Of a DNA stretch of 64,000 bases, positions 16,610 to 23,152 are shown piece by piece. Position 1 is the stretch's first letter, and every line of letters begins with the position of its first letter. A program made the translations under genes and the position numbers. The DNA is taken from assembly GCA_052380005.1 (NCBI GenBank), contig JBQTCJ010000006.1; one strand, written 5' to 3'. Origin of the DNA: Salinarimonas sp052380005. Its GTDB lineage: Bacteria > Pseudomonadota > Alphaproteobacteria > Rhizobiales > Beijerinckiaceae. The notes below the pieces were generated by a model. The model was not told the origin of the DNA. It searched no databases and worked only from the letters and a program-made list of their open reading frames with translations.

Positions 16610-16853
16610 CGACCCTCTCCTGGTTGGATGCGGCTTCGGCCGCGAGCTGTTCGGCCTGGCGCGCAGCGCGGCGCTCGGCCTCGCGGGCGGCGACGACATC
16701 GGCCTGCATCGCGGCGATCACCTCGCGCAGCCGATCGGCCTCGCATGCCTCGCGCGCGCTCGACGCGCCCCACCACCACCCGAGCGCGGCGGCGATGACG
16801 ATGAGCCCCAGGCGGGACGTGGCGAGCCGCCACAGGGTCGCGAGCGCCGTCAT
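16518..16853 (-). CDS. Rz-like inner-membrane spanin
   Basis: A 111-residue protein with an N-terminal signal-anchor (RLGLIVIAAALGWWWGASSA, about residues 14-33) and a coiled-coil periplasmic domain (REVIAAMQADVVAAREAERR). This is the usual i-spanin layout. Its start overlaps the holin stop (ATG 16851-16853) and its 3' third overlaps the Rz1-like gene in another frame. Confidence 0.72.
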   Translation of the reverse strand: MTALATLWRLATSRLGLIVIAAALGWWWGASSAREACEADRLREVIAAMQADVVAAREAERRAARQAEQLAAEAASNQERVDALTADLASLPEGDRCRASGDDVRRLRDIR

Positions 16854-17059
16854 TCCGCCGGCCCGTCCGGGATGTTGCTCTGCTTCACCACGCGGGCCAG
16901 CGCGGCGCCGACGATGACGGCCGCGGTCACCCACTGCGGAATGGTCTCGGTCCAGTCCGGCACGACCTCACGGACGATCTCGAGCACGGCCGCGGCTGCC
17001 ATGAGGTACATGCTCCACGCGCGGGTCGCGATCGTGGTCCAGTTCTCGACGAGCTTCAT
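16850..17059 (-). CDS. Putative holin
   Basis: 69 residues beginning MKLVENWTTIATRAWSMYLM. Two hydrophobic segments (AWSMYLMAAAAVLEIVREVV and PQWVTAAVIVGAALARVV) flank a short loop, and the C-terminus is charged. This matches the small holin-like proteins that start MKL(V/I)ENW in alphaproteobacterial phages. It lies between endolysin and spanin genes, as expected for a holin that forms holes in the inner membrane. Confidence 0.75.
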   Translation of the reverse strand: MKLVENWTTIATRAWSMYLMAAAAVLEIVREVVPDWTETIPQWVTAAVIVGAALARVVKQSNIPDGPAE

Positions 17060-17063
17060 GGCG

Positions 17064-17768
17064 TCACGCCTCGTTGAGAGAGATCGGCACCCCGTCCGGC
17101 CCACGAGCGATCGTGCCCGTGCGCGGCATGGGGTAGGTGGAGGGCCAGCGGTAGCCGAGAAGGCGGTCCTTCCCGAGCCGGGCCACCGTGACCGCGTCGG
17201 ACTGGTTGCCGCCCAGCACGTGAACGTGGCCGGCATCCTCGCCGGCGTAGAACCCGACGTGCCCCGACGTCCCGGACCGCGAGCCCCGCCAGAACACCGC
17301 GACGGCGCCGAGCGCGGGCTCGCCCAGCGGCTCGCCGAAGCGCATCCAGTTCCGCGCGAGGTAGGGGTTGCCGGGCAGGCGCTCGCCCGGGAGCGTCACG
17401 GCGATGCAGGTCTCGACGAAGTCACCGCACCACGGGAGCCGGGCGGGATCGCCGAGCGTCGGGCCGTCGCTGCGCAGGAAGCGCGCGAGGATGCCGTTGT
17501 CCCGGCGCTCGTGGAGGCCCTTCTTCGTCTCGGCGAGCGCGTACCAGGGCGGGGTGCGCAGGTCCTGGACGAAGGGCGCCGCCGGCCCGGACCCGAACAG
17601 CGCGGCGCGCGTCTTCGGCCCCACCACGCCGAGCCCCTGAAGCCCCACGCTCTTCTGGAAGGCGACCACGGCCGCGCGCGTGAGCCGGCCCATGATGCCG
17701 TCGACGGGCCCGGGGTCGAAGCCCTTGGCCGCGAGGGCGCGCTGAAGGCGCGCGATGTCCATGTCCAT
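17064..17768 (-). CDS. Endolysin: peptidoglycan-binding domain plus CHAP/NlpC-like amidase
   Basis: 234 residues. An N-terminal PG_binding_1 repeat (LQRALAAKGFDPGPVDGIMG, about residues 8-60) is joined to a TIGR02594-type cysteine peptidase domain (about 75-230). The likely triad is Cys114 in LPWCGDFVETC, His170 in TSGHVGFYAG and Asn188 in GGNQSD. It cleaves peptidoglycan at lysis. There is no signal sequence, so export depends on the neighbouring holin. The second Met (residue 3) is an alternative start. Confidence 0.88.
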   Translation of the reverse strand: MDMDIARLQRALAAKGFDPGPVDGIMGRLTRAAVVAFQKSVGLQGLGVVGPKTRAALFGSGPAAPFVQDLRTPPWYALAETKKGLHERRDNGILARFLRSDGPTLGDPARLPWCGDFVETCIAVTLPGERLPGNPYLARNWMRFGEPLGEPALGAVAVFWRGSRSGTSGHVGFYAGEDAGHVHVLGGNQSDAVTVARLGKDRLLGYRWPSTYPMPRTGTIARGPDGVPISLNEA

Positions 17769-17832
17769 AGTCGTGCTCCGTCGTGCCGGCGCGCGGATGG
17801 CGGGCAGGCGACATGTCGTGAGGATGGATGAC

Positions 17833-17857
17833 GTAAGGTCTTACGCTTGCGTAAGGT
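17833..17857. promoter_or_regulatory. Inverted and direct repeats upstream of moron gene
   Basis: CTTACGC-TT-GCGTAAG (17840-17855) is a perfect 7-bp inverted repeat. GTAAGGT occurs twice as a direct repeat (17833-17839 and 17851-17857, period 18). The block lies 26 bp before the plus-strand gene at 17883, in a short AT-richer patch, and is a probable operator or promoter element. Confidence 0.4.
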
Positions 17858-17882
17858 GCGCACCGGCAGCTAGAGCGAGTCC

Positions 17883-18074
17883 ATGACCACGCTCCGGAAC
17901 ACAGCCCTTCGTGTCGTCGCGCTCGCCCGCGGCGCCTGTCTCGTGCTCGCCATGGTGGCGGCGCTCGCCGTCGAGGCGATCGTGCTCCTGGCCTCATGGG
18001 CCGCGAGCAAGCCCCGCGCGGCGATGACACCGGCGGAACGCGCCGAGCACGATCGCGAGGCGTGGCGAGGCTAG
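17883..18074 (+). CDS. Small membrane protein on opposite strand (moron candidate)
   Basis: 63 residues: a basic N-terminus (MTTLRNTALRVVALARG), one long hydrophobic helix (LVLAMVAALAVEAIVLLASW) and a charged tail (MTPAERAEHDREAWRG). It is read against the late operon between endolysin and tail fibre genes, has its own repeat-containing upstream region, and overlaps the 3' end of the fibre gene by 4 nt. This is the layout of a lysogenic-conversion (moron) gene. No RBS stronger than AGCGAG is seen. Confidence 0.5.
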   Translation: MTTLRNTALRVVALARGACLVLAMVAALAVEAIVLLASWAASKPRAAMTPAERAEHDREAWRG

Positions 18075-19327
18075 CCCGCGAAGCCCATCACCGCCACGCG
18101 GAACTCCAGCGGCGGGAGCGTCACCGCCCCGCCGGAACCGTTCTTCGCGTAGACCGCGACGAGCCCGGTCGTGGCGACCTGGCCCCAATAGCTGAGGCCA
18201 TCGGCGCTGGCGGCCGTCGAGCGCGGCGTGACCATGACCAGGTCGCCCGCGAGCGCGCCCGGGACCGAGATATAGCCGTAGCCCGTCTTGCCGGCCGGAA
18301 CGGTGCCGAACGAGATCACGCCCTCGCGGCTGAGAAGCCGAACGCACCCCGCGCCCTGTGGTCCGCCGACGCGCAGCGTGGGCACCCACCCCTTGTCCGA
18401 CGAGACGAAGGTGGTGCGGATGCCGTGATCCACGATGAGGGTCCCGACGCTCGTCGTCTTGCCCTCGTAGAGGTTCGCGGCGACGGAGCGCGGGCCGACG
18501 TAGAGCGCCGTCGAGGTCGCCATCGCCTCGATGTACGGGTACTCGACGGTGTTCGCGATGCAGCCGTTCGGATGCCCGGGATGGTCGACGAAGAAGTGGA
18601 TGTCGACCGCGGCCTCGGACTTCGGATTGTCGAGCACGTTGCCCGTCCCGAGCAGCGAGAAGTTCCGGGAGCATCCGGAGACGCGCCCGCCTTCCCATCG
18701 CATCGCGTTCGGGCCGCGGCTGGGATAGGCGGGGTCGAAAGTGCACACGAGCCCGCGGACATTCGAGAATCCGTGGATGGCGCGCCCGGCGACGACGGGG
18801 TTGTCCCACGTGTTGTAGTACGGCCCGGACCCGCCGACGCCGCCGGCCCATTCGATGCCGACCTGGCCCGACGCCATGAGGTTGGCGGCGCAGTCCACCC
18901 AGCGGCTGTTCTTGGTGCGGTCGCGGAGCCCCACGGCGCCGGGTGCGGTCAGCTCGACGTGCACGCGCTCAACGAGGCACGAGGCGAGATAGCCCGACGC
19001 GGCGACGGCGTCGTCGGTATCGAGTGCGACGCCCGGGCCGGCGTAGACGAGATCGCACAGCGCGCCGACGATCTCCTGGCCGTGGTGCTTGAGGCGAAGC
19101 CCCTGGCCGACACCGAGGAAGTACCTGGCGCCGTGGTTGCGCCGTTCGATCCGCCCGCCCTCGTCGAGCATGGTCTGGATCGCCACGAGGTCGTGTTCCT
19201 GCGCGAGCGACGTCGCGCAGGGGAAGACGGCTTGCGCGGCCTCGAGCGTGGCGTAGGACTCGGAGAGCGGGTGCGACTGGCCATCGCCGATCGCGCCGTA
19301 GAGCTCGGGCGTGCGGGGTGCCGTCAT
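18071..19327 (-). CDS. Tail fibre/tailspike-like protein
   Basis: 418 residues. The N-terminal part has ELYGAIGDGQSHPLSESYAT (about residues 8-27), a segment typical of proteins that open a right-handed beta-helix (G-A-x-G-D-G). A beta-rich body with short repeated strands follows, ending in a small C-terminal beta domain. It is probably a receptor-binding tailspike, perhaps with polysaccharide-binding or cleaving activity. No catalytic set is clear. It starts inside the stop of the preceding small gene. Confidence 0.65.
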   Translation of the reverse strand: MTAPRTPELYGAIGDGQSHPLSESYATLEAAQAVFPCATSLAQEHDLVAIQTMLDEGGRIERRNHGARYFLGVGQGLRLKHHGQEIVGALCDLVYAGPGVALDTDDAVAASGYLASCLVERVHVELTAPGAVGLRDRTKNSRWVDCAANLMASGQVGIEWAGGVGGSGPYYNTWDNPVVAGRAIHGFSNVRGLVCTFDPAYPSRGPNAMRWEGGRVSGCSRNFSLLGTGNVLDNPKSEAAVDIHFFVDHPGHPNGCIANTVEYPYIEAMATSTALYVGPRSVAANLYEGKTTSVGTLIVDHGIRTTFVSSDKGWVPTLRVGGPQGAGCVRLLSREGVISFGTVPAGKTGYGYISVPGALAGDLVMVTPRSTAASADGLSYWGQVATTGLVAVYAKNGSGGAVTLPPLEFRVAVMGFAG

Positions 19328-19539
19328 CGAGTGCCCCCGCGGGTCTTCCCCTTGCGTGCCTCCGGCTTGGGGTGGGCGGCCTTGATCTCGGCGCGGGCCT
19401 CGAGCACCGTCGCGAAGTCCGGCACGACGGGCGCGCCGGTGTGCTCGCGGATGGCCTCGACCTGCTCGACGAGGGCGCCGAGCGTGCGGCCGTCCAGGTC
19501 CGCGTAGGCACGGCGGCGGGCGATGCGGTGGTTGTCCAT
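19324..19539 (-). CDS. Small hypothetical protein between fibre genes, 71 aa
   Basis: A basic, helical protein (MDNHRIARRRAYADLDG, LGALVEQVEAIREHTGAPVV, EARAEIKAAHPKPEARKGK). It is flanked on both sides by tail fibre genes and overlaps the downstream one by 4 nt. The position suits a fibre chaperone or accessory, but nothing in the sequence proves it. Confidence 0.6.
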   Translation of the reverse strand: MDNHRIARRRAYADLDGRTLGALVEQVEAIREHTGAPVVPDFATVLEARAEIKAAHPKPEARKGKTRGGTR

Positions 19540-19553
19540 GGTGTCCCCCGGGA

Positions 19554-20879
19554 TCAGTAGAGCGGCACGACGCCGACGCAGCGCGTGTAGTTGAAGTTGG
19601 CGTCGGTGGTGGACGTGAGTCGGTAGAGGAGCGACGTACCGGTCTGGCCGGAAACGTCGGCCAGCGCGCGGAACATGATCTCGCCCGTGGCGCCGAGCGC
19701 GCCGAGCGTCTCCACCGCCGCCGCGGCCCAGGTCGTGCCGCCATCGATCGAGAAGTCGATGAGCACGTTCGTGCCGATCGTCGCGAAGTTGATGGGCAGG
19801 ATCGCGAAGTATCCGAGAACGTCGTCGGGGTCGGCGGAAATCGTCGTCGCGACCGGGCGGAAGTTGACGTTGTTGCCGCCGACGCGCCGCGCCGCGACGG
19901 GAACGACGATGTTCGAATCCTCGGTCAGCCCGGCATAAGTGCCGCCGACGGCGGCTGCCGAGGCGACGGTCGAGACGGCGCGATTGCCGGCGGTGCTGCG
20001 GCTGTTGGTGCCGAGCGAACCGACCCTGTGCACCGCGACGTGATAGTCGCCGGAGGCCGGCACGGTGTAGGGCGACGCGAGGCGCGCGTATTCGAATCCG
20101 CCGCCGCCGGTGTGCGTGAGCACGACCGACGCCACGACGGTATAGTTGCCCGCGCTCGTGCGCTGGACGATCTGGAGCGTGTAGTCGCCGGCGACGGCGG
20201 CGCGCACGCCCAGATCGGTGATGATCTCCTCGTTGTTCACGGCCCACGCGCGGTCCAGCGTGAGGGTGAAGGACCCGTAGCCCGACGTCCCGGAATCCGT
20301 GGTGGACGTCTCGGTGTATCTGATCGTATCGTTGGCGTACCAGTCGCTTGCGGCGACATAGGCCCCGCCCGTGACGACGTTGAGCGTGTTCGTCTCGAAG
20401 TCGTCGGACAGCCGGAAGGCGCCGACCGGGCCGAGGATCGAGGCCGCGTCGTTGCTGGCCATCGCATAGGCGAGCGCCGAGCCCGCCATGTCCCGGGCGA
20501 CCTGGTCGACGGCGCCCGTGAGCTGCGAGGCGTCGCCCGTCTTCGTGAGGAAGTTGCCGTAGTCTGCGGCGCTGACCATGAAGCGAACCACCGCGGCTCC
20601 CGACAGCGAGAGCTTGGACGTCCCGACGGTGCCGGCGATGAGAGACACCTCGACCGTGTCGCGGGTCATGGTCGTGAGAGACCCCCCGAGCGTGCCGCGC
20701 CCGATCTCGATGTTGTTCCCGTCGAGCAGGATATACGTGACCGTGTCGCCGTCGGACGGCGCCGGCGAAGCGCTGGCCGGCGCGATGAAGTTGCTCGCCA
20801 CCGGCGACCCGAAGGTCACCGTGCCGATGCCGGTCGTGCCGACCGCGCACGCGACGCGGTTGATGTAGACGTGAGCCAT
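19554..20879 (-). CDS. Phage tail/fibre structural protein, beta-rich, 441 aa
   Basis: It begins MAHVYINRVACAVGTTGIGT and continues with Thr/Ser/Val/Gly-rich segments of alternating polar and hydrophobic residues, typical of beta-structured virion proteins. A jelly-roll-like middle part contains SGDYHVAVHRVGSLG. It belongs to the distal tail fibre block. No enzymatic motif is seen. Confidence 0.65.
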   Translation of the reverse strand: MAHVYINRVACAVGTTGIGTVTFGSPVASNFIAPASASPAPSDGDTVTYILLDGNNIEIGRGTLGGSLTTMTRDTVEVSLIAGTVGTSKLSLSGAAVVRFMVSAADYGNFLTKTGDASQLTGAVDQVARDMAGSALAYAMASNDAASILGPVGAFRLSDDFETNTLNVVTGGAYVAASDWYANDTIRYTETSTTDSGTSGYGSFTLTLDRAWAVNNEEIITDLGVRAAVAGDYTLQIVQRTSAGNYTVVASVVLTHTGGGGFEYARLASPYTVPASGDYHVAVHRVGSLGTNSRSTAGNRAVSTVASAAAVGGTYAGLTEDSNIVVPVAARRVGGNNVNFRPVATTISADPDDVLGYFAILPINFATIGTNVLIDFSIDGGTTWAAAAVETLGALGATGEIMFRALADVSGQTGTSLLYRLTSTTDANFNYTRCVGVVPLY

Positions 20880-20891
20880 GATGGCGACCTC

Positions 20892-21575
20892 TCAGGCTGT
20901 GAAGATCGAAACGACGGGACGGCGCGGGCGGGCGATGGCGCTCGGCGCATGAGGGATGACGACGGTCTCCGGCAAGACGTCCAAGTCGACGGCAACGATG
21001 GGCGCGCTCTCACCGATGGCGAACTCGCCGATGGATTCCGCCCCGCCTATCGGATACGGGATCGGCGCATCGGCCCACCGTGCTGTCACGGCCGTGCCGC
21101 CCCCGACGTCCGGGACGCGCGCCGTGGAAACTGTCACCACGGGCGAGGTGAAGTCTTCGAAGCCCTCGCCCTGGCCGATCGCCAACTCGCCGATCGAAGA
21201 GCCGACGCCGATGCGCGTCGTGTTGAAGGCGCTCGCCGCGGCGCCTGCACCCACCCGGGGGGCCGGCGCATCCGCCACGGTCGCGATCGTGACGAGCTCG
21301 ACCACGGCCCCCGGCGGAAGCACCGGCACGAGCGCGTCGACCACCGTTTCGACGACACCCGCCGAGACGGTCGCGCCGGCGCCGGCCCGCGGCGCTACGC
21401 CCGCGGTGATGGTCCCGACCGATCCGACCTCGACGGCCGCGCCGGAGCCCACCGCCGGGGCGAGCGCCGCCGCGACGGAGACGACGGCGCCGACCGTGAC
21501 GACGGTGTCCCCCGTGGCCAGGGGCGTGAATTCGCCGATCGCGAATTCGGAGATGGCGCCGTCCGCGATAGCCAT
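20892..21575 (-). CDS. Repeat-containing tail-associated protein, 227 aa
   Basis: Low-complexity Ala/Val/Gly/Pro-rich protein. Three copies of an I-S/G-E-F/L-A-I-G motif occur (ISEFAIGEF at the N-terminus, IGELAIGQ in the middle and IGEFAIGES near the C-terminus). Between the first two lie about four degenerate repeats of roughly 22 residues with the pattern V-x-T-x-x-x-A-x-A-P-x-V-G-A-G-A. The repeats suggest a fibrous or beta-stacked structural part. No family is recognised. Confidence 0.6.
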   Translation of the reverse strand: MAIADGAISEFAIGEFTPLATGDTVVTVGAVVSVAAALAPAVGSGAAVEVGSVGTITAGVAPRAGAGATVSAGVVETVVDALVPVLPPGAVVELVTIATVADAPAPRVGAGAAASAFNTTRIGVGSSIGELAIGQGEGFEDFTSPVVTVSTARVPDVGGGTAVTARWADAPIPYPIGGAESIGEFAIGESAPIVAVDLDVLPETVVIPHAPSAIARPRRPVVSIFTA

Positions 21576-21601
21576 GGGCGGGCTCCTCTACGCGGGCGAG
21601 A

Positions 21602-22048
21602 TCAGGAAGGGGCGACGAACGTGAACAGCCCGTTCGGGTCGAGCGCGATGAGGAAGTCGGTGCCGTCCGACGCCTCTCGCACCGAGTCGAAGGCCACGTA
21701 CGCCAGGGGCCGGTCGCTCGCGTCGGCGTCGTCGTAGATCACGGCGGCGCTCGCCGGCCCGATGTTGCCGCCCGTGGCCCGGACGCGCACGTCGTCGGCG
21801 TCCACCCGCGCGGCGTTCGTGCTCACGGTGGTGACCGCGACGTTGTCGAGCGTCTCGCCGCCCGCGGTCCATCCATTGCCCGAGACCTCGCGCGCGTTGG
21901 CGCTTCCCGCGACGGCCGTGAGGGTCGCATCCGCCGCCGAGAACGAGGCGGTGTTGTCGAGCAGCATGACCTTCAGCGTCATGTTGCCTATGCCGACGTC
22001 CGCGATGTGCGCGCGAGCGCCGTTGTAGACCGAGATGGTATCCGCCAT
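21602..22048 (-). CDS. Phage structural protein, 148 aa
   Basis: It begins MADTISVYNGARAHIADVGI and contains LKVMLLDNTASFSAADATLT and an acidic, beta-rich C-terminal half (AAVIYDDADASDRPLAYVAF). The LKVMLL(D/N)N segment is common in small tail-fibre-cluster proteins of phages. The role is unknown; it may be a fibre tip or decoration protein. Confidence 0.6.
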   Translation of the reverse strand: MADTISVYNGARAHIADVGIGNMTLKVMLLDNTASFSAADATLTAVAGSANAREVSGNGWTAGGETLDNVAVTTVSTNAARVDADDVRVRATGGNIGPASAAVIYDDADASDRPLAYVAFDSVREASDGTDFLIALDPNGLFTFVAPS

Positions 22049-22074
22049 GGGGGCTCTCCAGAGATCAGGTCAGA

Positions 22075-23112
22075 TCAGCTCGGCAGGCGCTCGAGCAGCA
22101 GGGTCACCGACACGTCCGCCAGGGTCGCGTCGGGGATGTCCGGCCCGCGGACGCTGATCACGTCCCCGGGGGCGAAGGTGGTCTCGGTCGCGGCGAAGGT
22201 CCCCGCCGTCGCGCCGACGGCAAAGGTGATCGTGCCGAACTGGACGCCGTTCTTGCGGACCGAGAAGACCGTCGAGGCCGTCGCGGCGGTGACCGCGCGG
22301 GCGTAGGAGCGCTCGGTCGGCGCCGCGGGCGTGGGGGCGGCGAAGTTCGCCGGCGCGCGCAGCGGGAACGTCGCGACGACGAGGGCGAGGTCCAGGCCCG
22401 AGGCCGGCCGCCCGGCTTCCGAAACGGCGATTCCGAAGCGTGCGCCGAAGGCGTCACGCACGGCCTCGACCTCGGCGAGCGCCTCCTCGGCCCCGCCCCG
22501 CGCCACCTGCGCGGCCGCACGGTCGGCGGCGACGGCGACGGCGGCCGCGCCGAACCCGGAAGCCAGCGAAAGCCGGTAGACGCCCTCGAAGGCCAGCATC
22601 TCGTAGATGCGCCCGCCGATGAGATCGCCGACGGCAGGATCCGCGCCCTCCGCATCCTTCACGCGCACACCGTTGAGCGTGACCGTCGTCGAGGTGTTCG
22701 TGTTGGGCCAGACGATCCGGAACGTCGCCGCGAGGTCGCGAGTGGGCGGCGGCACGTCAGGGGTCGCGGTGACCGCGTTGCTGCCGCTCGCGCCGCCGAA
22801 GACGACGGTGCGCTCCGGCAGGTCGCCGATGCGTACCCAGGAGCCGGTGCCGCTCCCTCCGATCTTGCGATAGATCCCGTTGCTGGCCACCGTCGCGTCG
22901 GCGTAGACGTAGCCCAGCGTGTTGGCGTTGGGCGTGAGGTAGGCGTTCATCGCCGCCCGGGTGTCGAAGACGGTGGCGCCGCCGGACAGCCCCACGACCC
23001 GTCGCTCGATGTCCATGTGGTAGAGCTGAGACTCCGCGAGGCTCGGCTGCCGCGCCGTGCCGTCGGCGGCGAAGGGCGCATAGATCGTCGCCGCGGTGCG
23101 CGCGAGCGTCAT
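22075..23112 (-). CDS. Tail fibre protein, 345 aa
   Basis: Gly/Ala/Thr-rich structural protein lying directly after the tail-tip gene. A central helical stretch (AADRAAAQVARGGAEEALAE, about residues 190-215) looks like a trimeric coiled-coil stalk. Beta-rich N- and C-terminal parts flank it (FDTRAAMNAYLTPNANTLGY; SVRKNGVQFGTITFAVGATA). The likely role is a fibre linking tail tip to distal receptor-binding proteins. Confidence 0.65.
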   Translation of the reverse strand: MTLARTAATIYAPFAADGTARQPSLAESQLYHMDIERRVVGLSGGATVFDTRAAMNAYLTPNANTLGYVYADATVASNGIYRKIGGSGTGSWVRIGDLPERTVVFGGASGSNAVTATPDVPPPTRDLAATFRIVWPNTNTSTTVTLNGVRVKDAEGADPAVGDLIGGRIYEMLAFEGVYRLSLASGFGAAAVAVAADRAAAQVARGGAEEALAEVEAVRDAFGARFGIAVSEAGRPASGLDLALVVATFPLRAPANFAAPTPAAPTERSYARAVTAATASTVFSVRKNGVQFGTITFAVGATAGTFAATETTFAPGDVISVRGPDIPDATLADVSVTLLLERLPS

Positions 23113-23152
23113 CGCTGTCTCCTCGAATGCGGGGTAGGGACTGCCGTCACGA

